Origin: Takakia lepidozioides
Taxonomy: Eukaryota > Streptophyta > Takakiopsida > Takakiales > Takakiaceae
Direction of reading: 5' to 3'
DNA length: 64,000 nt
Assembly: GCA_030704615.1 (NCBI GenBank)
Contig: CM060733.1
Coordinates: forward strand, 11,222,001-11,286,000
Translations under genes and position numbers: made by a program
In this document: positions 34,947 through 46,840 of the stretch, piece after piece
Position numbering within the stretch: the stretch's first letter is position 1
How the letters are laid out: each line of letters begins with the position of its first letter
Notes under the pieces: model-generated
What the model saw: the letters and a program-made list of their open reading frames with translations, nothing else
The model's database searches: none
What the model was told of the DNA's origin: nothing

Positions 34947-35585
34947 ATGTGTTGCATGGAGGTGATGGACGTTTATATTGGAGATTGTCCATTGTCTCAT
35001 TTTGAGCGATTCAATAAGACCATGTGTTCCATGATGGAGAAGAATGAGTCTCTGTTGGGTGATTGGGATGTGGCTCTTCTAGTTTTGATTTTCGCTTATC
35101 GGACTTCAATTCACGCAAGTCTTGGGTATACTCCCTTTGAGCTAGTATATGGCAGACTTGCTCGCAACCCTTTGCATGACACTCCACTGATTCCTGTCAG
35201 TACTGGCCCTGTTGATTGGGATGCATTCTTGGTTGAGATGAGTACTAAGAGGCAAAAATTACTATCCTCTACCAAAACCAACATAGCTAAAGCTCAGGTG
35301 ATTCAGGCTCGCAATTATAACTGGCATGTGTGCTATTCTGAAGAATTTCTGCTCGGTCAATCTATGTGTGTGCGGCTTCAGCAAGGGAAGATCATTTCCA
35401 AGGCTTCCAAGCGTATCGAGGGCCCATATCTTATTACGGAAGTCTTGCGGGGGAGACAATATAGGCTGCTCCCTCAACATCCCTCTGTTCCTCCTCTTTC
35501 TCACACTGTCCACCTTGATTCTCTTGTGCATTGCAAACTAGTTTTTGATCTCACTTGTATTAATGTAGAGGGTCGTGTTGTCTAA
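34947..35585 (+). mobile_element. Ty3/gypsy integrase C-terminal fragment
   Basis: A 212-codon open frame with the integrase end region: DWDVALLVLIFAYRTSIHA, GYTPFELVYGR, and a GPY/F module near the end (IEGPYLITEVLRGRQYRL). The frame is open from 34,947 to the stop at 35,583-35,585. The catalytic core and all upstream domains are missing. It belongs to a different lineage from the element at 53-58 kb, whose module reads GPYVI and whose sequence differs throughout. Confidence 0.85.
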
Positions 35586-37019
35586 CCCCTGGCCGTGCTG
35601 CATGAGTGCAGATCATGAGTTCCTGTTTTCTGTTTTTTTTAACTTGGCTATGTGCAGTGGTGGAGCTGCATCAAATTTGTTTGGCTTGGCTTGGCTTGAC
35701 TTCACCAGCTAGCTTTAGTCTTTTCAAATAGACATCTGATTGTGAGAGAGATGAGAGCTATAGAACTGCTCTTATGAGCTTGCATCAATTGTATGGTTTG
35801 GGGTTTTTCTTGTTGGGGGTTTTATCCTTCACCCACTTTGCAGGCTAAGGTTTTCCCCCAGAGGTTTTTTCATCCCTCTCCTATCGAATGCCTAGTCTTT
35901 CTTTTTGAAATTAATTTTTTTGGCTCGGTGGGCCTTGCTTTGGTACAATTGCCGAAGCTCGTTGGAGCTCACTCCTCTTGGCGTGGGCGGGTCTTACATA
36001 TGTAAGATGGAGTATTCCACCTATTGCAGATGCTCTTCTAATCGTAAGCTGGATGAAAAGTAGGGTGGTTGGTATGGCTGATTAAATGTGCCTAAAGTTA
36101 GCCAAGGCCCTTGTCTCATTCCAACAGTAACCTAATCTGGCTGGGTGGCTGCTGATGTGTGGGAGAAACTTAAAGAAATCCTGGCAGCCAATAAGAGGCC
36201 ACCATTTGTCATTCCAGATTAGCCCTTTCCTTAATATAAAAAGCGGCTGGCTTATGCCAAACGCGGGATGTTTTGGGTGATCATCACAGTGTACTTGGAT
36301 GAGCCTGGCGTTTGGATGTTTTGCACTTGATGCCCCTGCATGTGATTTGATTGGCCCACCTGTGAGGCTCCTCTAACAAGAGATCCTTCCCATCTAGCTT
36401 GGCGTGCTTTACTGGCTACTTCCCCGCTTTAGCGCCCAAACTCTCAGAGGAGAAGAGAATATCCCCCAGGTAGAGAAATTGGTCTTACAACATGCACCAC
36501 AGTTTCTACAGGGAGGACATACATATCTTCAAGTTCATGAGATTGCATGCACTGTTCATTTCTGAACAACTACACAAATTCATGTCAATCTAGCATTTCA
36601 GAAAGTTGGGGAAATTAAAGGCTATTTGTGTATATCCTGAAAATTATATTAAGGACACCACTAGGCCGAGCTTGGCCTTGAGCAGGCTTGTGTGAGCACA
36701 GCAGCACATTCCAGATATGCCCAGAATAAACTAAGCATATACTAATGTGAAACTTGAATGTGCTCTCGTGGGGAAAATGGTGAAGATTTTTTTTTTTTTT
36801 TTTTTTTTTTGAAATGCCAAAAGTCTTTGAAATATGTGCTCACATGAGCACAAGCCATGCCATGATTAGATGGACACATTGGCTAACCTTGGAGGTGTGG
36901 TCAGGTGTCGCGTTCATGGTGGGTATTTGAGCATAGTGGGCAGTATGGGGATGGGAAGAGATATGGCCAGAAAATGTGTTTACGCTGGTGGCCCATGTAT
37001 TGGGCGTACCTGAATTTGA
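35586..37019. other. No gene recognised
   Basis: Likely 3' region of the gypsy fragment and unrelated spacer. It contains a 24-base T run at 36,787-36,810. There is no supported coding exon. Confidence 0.4.
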
Positions 37020-38222
37020 GTGTTTGTCGGCTTTGAGTTGATGCTGAGGGCTGCAAGAAGGTCCGGGGATCCAACGAAGATGGCAAAGGCAGTGAATAGG
37101 TGCACAATGGGCTCGCCTCTCCAATCAAGGGAGCCCCATCTGGAAGGAGAGGAAAGATTCGGGACTTGCAAACGCAAGCTAAATACACCTCCAGGATCAG
37201 ATGGGGATTCACATCGCCATGACAGAGACAACTTCTCTGTACCCAAGATTTCTCCACTACAAAGCATGGCGTCCAGTAGGAAAGAGGTTGCTGGTGCTTC
37301 CTCTTCCACAGAGCTACCTGCAACCCCTGTAATTGCAGGTTTCCAGCAGGACCACAGGGGGGCAGTGCAGGAGTCACCTTGTGCTGACTCCGAATGGCAC
37401 ATCGAGCGAACTACTCCAGGGTCTAGAGTTGGCTACGCTGTAGTGAGGGCCATTAGTTATGAAAAGTGTAAGTCCAGGATAGCCAAAGGCTCGGCAGGTA
37501 CTCCAGCTCCGACGTTCACAGGTTTGATTCGGCCATATATGTCAAAGGAGTCGAAAATGCACAAATTCTGGTTCTGCCCAGACAATATGGTTCGCTGTGT
37601 GAATGGTACCGTCCGTGACTCTTGCATTGCTAAGCCTCCCCCACCAACCATTTGGCCAGTGCGGGTGGGAACCTCCCTAACAGCACTGAAGATTGGCAAG
37701 TTGGAGGACGCCAGCTTTCGTCTGCACCGATCTGTGGCGTCGACTCTTGGTGGCCTTGCTGCTATGGTGCCTCCTCCAGACGATACTTTGCATCCCACGA
37801 GAAGGAATGGCAAAACAGTGCATCGGGTGGCTTCGGGGCCTGATCACGATGCGAAGGTGGAATCAGCCAAACTACTTCAGGCTTGGGTAACAGAAAGTAT
37901 GGAAGTACCTTCATGGGTTTATACTTTGGTCACATCTGGGTCTGTTTTGCACGACATGGCCTATCAGGTGACGGTGGGAAATTTTCCAGGGTGTACCTGT
38001 CCTGACTTCGTGTGCATGCGTGAGGAAGCTCTAGGAAAGAGAGGGAAATGGATTCCCTGCAAGCATCTTTACTACATCTTTTTGCACAGGATGAATTGTG
38101 ATCCCAAAAGAGACCAAATCATTCACCAGGCGACACTTTTGCAGCGAGACATTAACAATATCGAGTTGTGTTGCATATGTTGCGATTTTTCGCAATGTCG
38201 GAAAGGGTTGCCTTGTTGGTAG
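37020..38222 (+). mobile_element. MULE transposase copy 1, C-terminal part with SWIM zinc finger
   Basis: An open frame of about 400 codons matches the C-terminal exon of the copies at 48.9-50.3 and 61.3-62.7 kb. Conserved blocks are ELMLRAARRSGDPTKMA, HLEGEERFGTCKRKLNTPPG, EWHIERTTPGSRVGY, APTFTGLIRPY, FWFCPDNMVRCVNGTVR and, at 37,970-38,090, the SWIM finger: CTC, a spacer, then CKHLYYIFLHRM (CxC...CxH). SWIM domains are typical of Mutator-like transposases. There is no ATG at the start, and similarity begins abruptly at about 37,032, so the catalytic part is missing. A short unrelated tail follows the conserved end (FIHQA-type motif) before the stop. Confidence 0.85.
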
Positions 38223-38628
38223 AACATGTATACACAACTCTTAAAACTGGACAAGCAGACGATGTCTCGTTTTGAAAGGTAGTTTATTTTTTCATCGGGT
38301 TTGGGTAACGAGCCTCTAAAATTGAGTGCGTCAACGCACACCACTTCTGCCCCCACCCCCAATATTTCCCCGGGCAAAAACCAAAAACCAAAAAAAAAAA
38401 AAACAAAAAAACAAAAAAACTTTGTTTTGTTCGCGGGCCTGCCAAACATGGACAAGTGTCAGTATGAAAGCTCATTTTATTTTTTGACGGCCTCTACATA
38501 AGCATTGCGTAAATGAGCTTCATAATGACCATCTGTTTTTTTTTCCACTTCATGTGGAATAACAGGCACCTGAACAAGTTTCACAATGACAGCTCATTTG
38601 TTTTCCACGTCCTCTATACAAACAAACC
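38223..38628. other. Spacer between transposase copy 1 and the methyltransferase-like gene
   Basis: AT-rich, with a homopolymer-rich A/AAAAC stretch (38,388-38,420) and two loosely similar blocks around 38,455-38,520 and 38,525-38,620. Nothing coding was recognised. Confidence 0.4.
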
Positions 38629-41600
38629 CTAAATAGGGTGACTGAGAATGCCTTCATTGCCACCAACTTGTCCCATATGCTCTTCCGAGTGAAGGATGTC
38701 GGGAAGCAGGGGGTGCAAGAGTTTGCCAATTCGCTCAGTGCCGACCTCCTGCGCAAGTCGGAGGCAAAGGCAGACAAAACCTGGTATAGGCTGAGCATGG
38801 ACGCCATGGTGGACTACATATTTCGGTAAAGCTCCTGACTGTTTTGTTGAGCTAATCTGTCTCTCCTCCCCCAATAGAAGAAAAAGTGTTGAGCAGGATC
38901 TCTAATCTTATGTACGCATTCTTGACAGACGAAAATTCAGCAGGATTTGGCACATGCGCGGAGGTTCTACATGGAGTCAGAGGAGAAGAATCTAACCCTC
39001 CCGGCACTCGAATCATATCTCAAAGCTGCGGAGGTGAGGGCCCGCATAAAGTACAAGTCGCGGATGGTACAGTACGTGGCCATAGCTGATCCCGCCCTTG
39101 GTGCCGACTTTCTGGTGGAGGTGGGGAAACACTACTCCCGCGTTCTGAAGCCCACGATGACATTGGAGAAGCTCCATCGTCTAGCCACATCTTGTGTGGA
39201 TAGTGCAGAAAAGGTGATACATTCTTAACCAAATTGTGATGGCAACAACTCGTTTTTGTGGTGTTTGGCGCTTACGAATATGCTGGGTGGTTGGACAGAC
39301 CCGGTGGCTCCAAATCTGGAATGGTTCCCAAAGTACAAGGGACATGTGGAGCTTCCCCAAACCGGACAAACTGTCTGACCCGACATTCGACATGTGGATG
39401 AACCGCATGACATGGTGGTTTCAGGTACTTCCCCACGCTTCGTTTGGCGCTTCTACTCTTGTAGGGGGTGGATTCATTGTATTTTTTCAGCAATGCGATC
39501 TGATGGAGAATCTCCACAGGTGACGACGAATGCGCAAGAGCAGCTGGACACACAAGCACATCAGTTCAAGATGGAGATTTCTCCTGCAGCAGAGAGCCTA
39601 CACGACTATGTGACGAGGTACTTTCTGCTCTACAAAACCGACCTATTCTTTCGGGAGATACCACATGCCCGCCGGAGCCACGAGTTCATTGACCAGCCGA
39701 ACGCGGACAAAGCAGCAATGCGCCTTCTGTACAGGTACATACGTGATGCTTTCCTTACAGTCCTTGCATTTTTCGCCGAATTTCCAGATCAGGGCTCCGA
39801 AAATGGCTAAGTCCCTAGGGTGGCTGGCCCTGAACTGGAAATTTGGCGCCATTTTTCCAGGTCAAGGCCATATGGGACTTAGCCATTTTCGGGCCGGACC
39901 TAGGAAAATGGCGCCGAATTTCCAGTCAGGGCTCCGAAAATGGCTAAGTCCCTAGGGTGGCTGGCCTTGAACTGGAAATTCGGCGCCATTTTTCCAGTTC
40001 TGGGCCCTATTGCCGTTCTGGGACTTAGCCATTTTCGGGCCGGACCTGGGAAAATGGCGCCGAATTTCCAGTCAGGCTCCGAAAATGGCTAAGTCCGTAG
40101 GGTGGCTGGCCCTGAACTGGAAATTCGGCGCCATTTTTCCAGTTCTGGGCCCTATTGCCCTTGTGGGACAGCCATTTTCGGGCCGAACCTAGGAAAATGG
40201 CGCCGAATTTCCAGTCAGGGCTCCGAAAATGGCTAAGTCCGTAGGGTGGCTGGCCCTGAACTGGAAATTCGGCGCCATTTTTCCAGTTCTGGGCCCTATT
40301 GCCCTTGTGGGACTTAGCCATATTCGGGCCGGACCTTGGAAAATGGCGCCGAATTTCCAGTCAGGGCTCCGAAAATGGCTAAGTCCGTAGGGTGGCTGGC
40401 CCTGAACTAGAAATTCGGCGCCATTTTTCCAGTTCTGGGCCCTATTGCCGTTCTGGGACATAGCCATTTTCGGGCCGGACCTGGGAAAATGGCGCCGAAT
40501 TTCCAGTCAGTGCTCCGAAAATGGCTAAGTCCGTAGGGTGGCTGGCCCTGAACTAGAAATTCGGCGTCATTTTTCCATTTCTAGGCCCTATTGCCGTTCT
40601 GGGACTTAGCCATCTTCGGGCCAAACCAGGAAAAATGGCGCCGAATTTCCAGTTCAGGGCTCCCAAGATGGCTAAGTCCCTAGGGTGGCAGTCACCGAAA
40701 ACCGAAATTCGGCGCCATTTTTCCATTTCTAGGCCTACTCAGATCCGCCCCAACCTGGGAAAATGGTGCCAAATTTCCAGTTCAGGGACCTCATTGTGTT
40801 TTTCATGAATGCAGGTACTGCAAGTTCTCCCTTTTGGAGAAATGTCATCTGTCTTTCGAGCCACCATTCTTCCTGGCATGGAGGAACCTTGGGGCTGACT
40901 CCATGTACACTGACGATATTATGAAGGAGTGGCATCTGGAACATTGGCGTGATTGCCCTTGGTATGTGGACCTTCCGCCCGGCATGCTCGACCCATCCGA
41001 GTTTCAATTGAAGCTGGATGCTGAGGCCCGACGAAAACCGGGCTCCGCTGCCTCCACTGGGTCCAAAAGAGGCAAAAGCGCTTGCCAACTCTAGGAAAGC
41101 GGCAGAGCTTGCTCAGGCAGGAATTCAGGAGAAATTGAATGAGAAGAGTAAAGGCCAAAGGAAAAGGACAAGGAAACAGGTGAGTGAGCAGTAACACCCA
41201 AAAAACAGAAAACCATCGGGCATCGGAGCAGGCGCAGGAGGGGACCCAAGAGAGTGACTCGGACGACGACTTTGTTCAAGGTCCTGCGACTACTGTTGCT
41301 GCTACCCAGTCACCGGTCGTCCGGGTTCCCAAGTCAGTTCGGAGTGGGACTGGCTCTGCCAAGAAGTTGGCATTTGAGGGCGAGCCTACACGGTGGTATT
41401 CGGCGGTGACGTTTACGCACAGGCCAAAGTTAGAACCTCCAACCATCATCCAATGCGTCAATGAGAGCTTCCTTGACGCTCTCGCTGCCAGGGCGAAGAA
41501 GGTGGCACATCAAGTCTCTGGCGGAGCAGAAGGGGAAAGCCAAGAAGAGGGCTGCCGGTACAGAGCCTAAAGACACCCCTGGTTTTGAAGCCATGATGGA

Positions 41601-41966
41601 ATTCTTCACGGCTGTGAGCATGGATTGCAAGAGCACTCGGGGGGGGGGGTTGAGGTGGAGAGAGCTTGCGACATGATTCTCCTCGACATTCCAGATGGGG
41701 AGCTGCTGGAGGGCCTGGATGGTGTGCCCACCTGGAACAGGTTTACTGAGGACTACTGGAAAGCCGGGTTTGGGCTGGCGGGGATGCTTCTGGACAACGG
41801 TGGATGTGTGGTTGTCCTTGCCACAAGAGGGAAGACCACAGAGAATGCGGTGGCAAGGTGGACACCGAAAAGTGTCACCCCGGTCCTCCTCAGAAAATGG
41901 TTCTGCATTAATACACAGGGGTTGCGAACAGAGGGCCAATGCCACATTTCCATCAAACAATTCTGA
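38629..41966 (+). pseudogene. Methyltransferase-like gene, middle and motif-IV part
   Basis: Exons by eye: about 38,629-38,826 (VTENAFIATNLSHMLFRVKD), 38,930-39,212 (RARIKYKSRMVQYVAIADPA), about 39,236-39,424 (two overlapping frames), 39,490-39,737 (TTNAQEQLDTQAHQFKMEIS, RRSHEFIDQPNADKAAMRLL), 40,815-41,170 (FSLLEKCHLSFEPPFFLAWR, HWRDCPWYVDLPPGMLDPSE), 41,204-41,966. The last contains CDMILLDIPDGELLEG and, 40 residues on, MLLDNGGCVVVLATRG. These resemble motif IV and the following strand of DNA/RNA methyltransferases, although a canonical DPPY/TSPPY is absent. Frame changes lie near 39,340, 41,030, 41,505 and at an 11-G run (41,639-41,649). Residues of a C-terminal part continue at 51.5 kb, and the N-terminal part is on the other strand at 42-43 kb. 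I infer one ancestral gene, now broken. Confidence 0.5.
39785..40800. repeat. Palindromic array A: seven units of about 145 bp
   Basis: The string TGGCTGGCC (or TGGCAGTCA) recurs at 39,821, 39,958, 40,103, 40,247, 40,393, 40,539 and 40,686, giving periods of 137-147 bp. Each unit holds two inverted segments, GGAAATTCGGCGCCATTTTT and AAAATGGCGCCGAATTTCC, so each unit can fold on itself. The array lies wholly between a donor (GTACATACG after 39,737) and an acceptor (ATGAATGCAG at 40,805-40,814) of the methyltransferase-like gene, so it is intronic. Confidence 0.9.
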
Positions 41967-42046
41967 AATGGGAATTTACAACAAATATGAGGATTCGCAA
42001 TGAAATGACTTACAATCGGATGGGTCCAAAAGCAAGAGGCGTTGTA

Positions 42047-42992
42047 ACTTACGAGTTGATGTCCGCCATTGCAGCTTTGAGAAGACTGCGATCTTTAGGC
42101 CCCGCAACCTTCAGCACAACACACTCCACGGCGAAATGCCAATCGAGGTCGTTGGGGTGGGCTTCGGCTATGTGCTCCATCCATGCCAGGGGGCGATGAT
42201 TGCCGTCCCACACGTAAAACATCTTTCCGGACAAGTGCTGGAAAAGAGGATCAGTAGCAATCGATCTCTCGAACTCCTCATTTCGCCTTTGCCAATGGGG
42301 ACCCCATTTGTCCACCTCATCGAAAGTGTGGGCACGGGAAGCTCCATGGTCGTTCTCAATGGAAACGTAAAATGTGGCAGACCCCATTCGATATCCATCC
42401 CGGAAAGAGAATTTCAGCTTGTCGATATCGCCTGGGAGGGCAGGTCTCTACCACCTGCAAAGACACCAAGCGCAAAGGGGAATTCGAAGCTTGGCCGGGT
42501 ACACCATGCCCCCTAGCACCCTGCCAATGTTGTTGTGGGTTGCCTCCAACATCTTGGCAGCGGCCAACTTCATATCCGCCTCCGACATGACATCTGCTGC
42601 AGAGGGGTTCTCCGGCAGCCCACCAGGACCGCCAAATCCAGCCTGTATGCTGCGGGTTTGGGGCCTGGGATCGCCCGTCATAAATCTGCTGTGTCGGGTC
42701 CCCTCACAATGGTGAACCACCCCGGCAAACCATCCTCGACACTCTGCACTCCTCCCTGTTCTATACCTGCCATCTTCCCCCCTCCCTCCCCGGCTTCACC
42801 TCGAACTTTGCAACCATCCGTGCTCTTTTGTGGTTGTTCTTTCCTCTCCTCCACTCTCCACCGTATTGGTAATTGCGGGGGCTGCTCTTGTCCGCGATGG
42901 TGTAACCGGTGTTTACTACTGCCGCTCTTTGTGGTGTCTTTGGAGGGATCCACCGTCTCTGTGGCTTCCCCTCGCTTACATTGGCATCTGTC
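42047..42992 (-). pseudogene. ParB-like domain gene fragment (N-terminal part of the methyltransferase-like gene)
   Basis: The minus-strand exon at about 42,400-42,047 encodes MGSATFYVSIENDHGASRAH, GKMFYVWDGNHRPLAWMEHI and LDWHFAVECVVLKVAG. The DGNHR..A stretch matches the conserved box of ParB/Srx-type domains (DGxHR..A), which in bacteria are often fused to DNA methyltransferases. Upstream coding lies at about 42,720-42,480 (AADVMSEADMKLAAAKMLEA, NNIGRVLGGMVYPAKL) and 42,953-42,690 (KMAGIEQGGVQSVEDGLPGW), with a frame change between. The exon ends AAMADIN, then GTAAGT. On this strand no continuation follows. The plus-strand gene at 38,629 begins with exactly the kind of sequence expected next (VTENAFIATNLSHML). 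Confidence 0.5.
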
Positions 42993-44430
42993 ATTTGGGC
43001 ACCCCTGGCCTCTTCAGTGGCCCTTTTCTTCTCTCTTTCCTCCTGCTAGCCTTCTGTCTCGCTTGTTCTTTTGGTTTGCCCTCTCTTTTTGCCCTCTCAC
43101 GGGCTGTCTGTTTCTTATTAGGGCTAGCACAGGGGAGCCCTCCAGGACGACCACCTTTGATTGAGGAGAAGAACACCCTCGCTCGCACTAATCTGCTCAC
43201 TCCCCCTCCCCCCTCCGTAGCCCGTTACTGGCTCTCTCGCCGGGGATTGCATGTGCTTAGCTTTCTTCTTTTCTTCTTCCTTTCTTTGCGTGGGCGGGCC
43301 CTACTGATGTCAGCAACAACCTCCATTTGCCGGATCTGTTGTCCTCATGTCCTCATGCCCTTCACCTGCCATGCCCCCTACACCAACCTCCCCAATGTCT
43401 ATTCTGTCGTACCCCTCGCTGCAGGTCCTCCTGTCCACCAACAAAAGGTTGAAGTTTGCCCTCTCGCCCCAAGTTGGGTGATTCAACATTGCGTGTGATT
43501 TGAGCGGTCGATGATACCACCACGTGCGGGCTCGTCGTCACTCTGTCATTTTCCCAAAATCGTTATAAACAACATCGGTGCCAAAACCGCATCGCAACGA
43601 GCAGCGCAACACCATAGCAACAATCGTGGACCAAACAATGTAAAACCACACAGTTTTAGAAGTATGGAGTGCCATGGAACAACCTGAAAACAAATCCAAC
43701 CAATGCCTAAGAATGACATAGCACAAGCACCTTCTCCAGAGCTCGGACTTTGCACACCACGGCAACTAAACTATCTAAGGTTCACTCAACCGTAATTGAA
43801 ACACGATGAACAAATGATCAGGAATTCCATAAGACGTGAAAACAGGGTGAAATGTTTTGAAGGCACTTCATCTTCTCACTCAGCATGGATTTCCTTAATT
43901 TTTACCACTACTCAGACCTTGATCATTCTTTCGCAACAGCTGCTGCTTTTGCGATGCAAGCCATACCCTTCCAACGATGCCAGATAAAATGCAAAAAACA
44001 CAAGCGAAAGCAAAAGCGAAAGCGAACAAAGCGAAAGCGAATACGATGGCGTGCCCGAGAGTACTCTGGCTTCAGTTGGCGCGGGTTGTGAGCAAGACAC
44101 TGGAATCATTTGCTCGAGCTTAAGTTTGGCCATGCGAGAGATTGGTCGTCGTCCGTAGTACAAAGCTTTCAAACTTCCGCCGCGGTCTGGATGTGAGGTC
44201 TCTTTCTCAGGAGAGCCACGCCCTTCAGGCGGCATAAAGTCCCAGCCAAAATTAAAAAGATCTCAGAGTTTTTGGCTACAGCCCTCGATAAGAAGTTTAT
44301 CCAAGATTAGCAATCATATTAGGGTACGTATCGAGGAAGCCATGTGTCGCCAGCCCGAATAAAACGGACGGCGGTGGACCTTTAATGCCCAACTACGGCA
44401 ATTAAATGTCGGATGAACCCTCCCTGTCGG
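42993..44430. other. No gene recognised
   Basis: A pyrimidine-rich stretch (43,000-43,330) is followed by mixed sequence. It may include the lost 5' region of the ParB-like gene. At 43,995-44,045 there is a short GCGAAA/GCAAAA repeat. No coding exon is supported. Confidence 0.4.
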
Positions 44431-44439
44431 ATGAAATAT

Positions 44440-45375
44440 GACGCAACTCCGGCCCGGAATTTCCAACGTAGAGGTAATTCGAAGCGCAGCAGAATTGAAT
44501 TCCGGCGCCGGATTTCCATCCTGGCGGTAATTCAGAGCGCGGATGGATGGAAATCCGGCGCCCCGGATTTCCATCCGCCAGGTACGGCGGCGCGCAAATT
44601 TCCGTCATGCAGATAATTCGGAGAGCAACAGGATGAAATTCAGCGCCGAATTTCCATCCTGCCAGGTAGGGCGTTCGCGCGAAATTTCGTCGCGCAGGTA
44701 ATTCTGAGCTGGATGGATGGAAATCCGGCGCCGAATTTCCATCCATGCCAAGAGGAGGGCGGCGCGCGAAATTTCCTTCCGCACACTCAGGTAATTCGGA
44801 GGCGGTGGATGGAATCCGGCGCCGGATTTCAATCCGCCAGGTTGGTCGGAGCGCGGATGGATGGAAATTCGGCGCAGGATTTCCATCCGGTCAGGAAGGG
44901 CGGCGCGCGGAATTTCCGCCACGTAGGTAATTCGGAGCGGATGGATGGAAATCCGGCCCCGGATTCCCATCCTGTCAAGAAGGGCGGTGCGCAAAATTTC
45001 CGCCTCGCAGTAATTCGGAGCGGATGGATGGAAATCATCCGGCGCCGGATTTCCATCCGCCAGGTTGGTCGGAAGAGCGGAATGGATGGAAATTCGGCGC
45101 CGGATTTCCATCTTATCTCGAGTCATCACTTTGCGATGACAGGACAAGCGAAGAATGTCTCCCGATGTTGCCAGTAAAATCGTGTCGGTGCAACTTCTTC
45201 ATGTCCATGAAGGGCGGTGCGCAAAATTTCCGTCATGCAGGTAATTCGGAGCGGATCAGGATGGAAATTCGGCGCCGAATTCCCATCCTGCAGGTAATTC
45301 GAAGCCCGGATGGATGGAAATCTGGCGCCGAATTTCCCATTCCGCAGGTAAGTCGAAGCGCCAAATTACCTTCCT
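44440..45375. repeat. Palindromic array B (GGCGCC-centred core)
   Basis: About eleven copies of a palindromic core of the form GGAAATCCGGCGCCGGATTT (or GGAAATTCGGCGCCGAATTT) occur, spaced about 60-110 bp apart. They are joined by spacers such as GGCGGCGCGC, AATTTCCG and CAGGTAATTCGGAGC and by ATGGATGGAAAT. The order of the spacers is irregular, so this is a scrambled rather than regular tandem array. It lies 5' of transposase copy 2. Confidence 0.85.
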
Positions 45376-45499
45376 GCAGATAATAATCTGAGCGTGGCCG
45401 CTGGTTTTTTCGGATAAAACAAACTAACTAAACTTGGTGTTTTGTGGCTGAAGTCAACTTTTAGACCGTTTTCATGGAATCCTTGACTGCTAGAGGAAA

Positions 45500-46600
45500 T
45501 CCGTTTTTTCCATCCTGGGAGGTTTTTATATCGTCCAGTTTTGGGCCTCACCACCCCGAAACGGACTTCCTTTGAGGGGGGCCCCTGATGGACATTCGGC
45601 GGCGAATTTCCATCCGGGGGATGGTCTCTGTCGACAGGTGCCGGCCTCTACGCCCGAGGCACTTCGTCCGGGCGTCCCCTGTTGGATATTTGGTGCTGAA
45701 TTTCCGTCCGGGGGTTGAAATGTGACGGCCAGGTGCCGGCCTCTCCCCCCTCCCCGACTGCATCCGAACGGCCTCAGACGGAAATGCGGCGCCGTTTTTC
45801 CAATCCTGGGAGGTTTTTATATCGTCCAGTTTTGGGCCTCACCACCCGACTGGACTTCCTTTGAGGGGGCCCGGATGGAAATTCGCGCGCCGAATTTCTA
45901 TCCAGGGGATGGTCTCTGTCGACAGGTGCCGGCCTCTCCGCCCGAGGCGACTTCGTCCGGGCGTCCCCTGTTGGATTCGGTGCCGAATTTCTGTCCGGGG
46001 GTTGAAATGTGACGGCCAGGTGCCGGCCTCTCCCCCCTCCCCGACTGCATCCGAACGGCCCCGGATGGAAATTCGGCGCCGTTTTCCCATCTGGGGAGGT
46101 TTTTATGTCGGCTAATTTTCGGCCTGACCCCCCGACATGACTTCGTTTGGGGGGCCCGATGGAAATTCGGCGCCGAATCTCCATCCAGGGGATGCTCCCT
46201 GTCGAACACGCGCCGGCCTCTACGCCCGAGGCGACTTCATCCGGGCTTCCCCTGTTGGATATTCGGTGCCGAATTTCCGTCCGGGGGTTGTAATGTGAGG
46301 GCCAGGTGGCGGCCTTTCCCCCGAGCCGACTGCATCCGAACGGCCTCGGATGGAAATTATGTTGGCCAGTTTTCGGCCTGACCCCCTAACACGACTTCCT
46401 TTGGGGGGATCCGAATGGAAATTCGGCGCTGAATTTTCATCCGGGGGTTGTTCTCTGTCGGACAGGTTCCGGCCTCTCTGCCCGAGGCGACTTCATACGT
46501 GCGGCCCCTGCTGGATATTCTGTGCCGAATTTTCATCCGGGGGTAGTAATGTGACGGCACGGTGCCGGCTTCTCCCCTTCAGCCCACATCATCCGGACGG
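45500..46600. repeat. Palindromic array C, about 285-bp units
   Basis: GGTTTTTATATCG or its variant starts at 45,531, 45,812 and 46,098, giving a period of 281-286 bp over three and a half units. Each unit contains GGAAATTCGGCGCCGAATTT-type palindromes, GTCGACAGGTGCCGGCCTCT, CCCGAGGCGACTTC and ATGTGACGGCCAGGTGCC. It directly precedes transposase copy 2, with the start codon of that gene about 240 bp downstream. Confidence 0.88.
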
Positions 46601-46840
46601 CCCCCCATTTTCTGACTGCATACCGTTGGCAGTTATTGCACAAAGACCAGGGGCCGCATTCCAGAGACAAGGTTCATTAACACTCTGATTGTGGATTTTT
46701 GAGATAGTTGGCTCCCTGGATTTGGATCAGGCTTCGTCGCTCGGACAAATCGGCACCGCATTCCTTCCCATCGCTGCATCCCCCTTCTACCAGGGAGCTT
46801 GCCCGCACGCCATCCTGGGAGTCTTGTGTGCACATCTCCC

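Noticed and set aside
39665-40470. Several 60-100-codon frames on both strands
   Set aside because: All lie in palindromic array A and translate the repeat; they are not genes.
39785-40800. CRISPR-like repeat array
   Set aside because: Regular repeats, but eukaryotic context, 145-bp self-complementary units without unique spacers, and no cas genes.
42535-43498. Long plus-strand frames with hydrophobic translation
   Set aside because: They arise from a pyrimidine-rich stretch and the complement of the ParB-like gene. The Leu/Phe/Ser-rich translation has no domain.
44314-46560. Multiple overlapping frames with Arg/Ser/Ile-rich repeats
   Set aside because: They translate arrays B and C; the pattern repeats on both strands.
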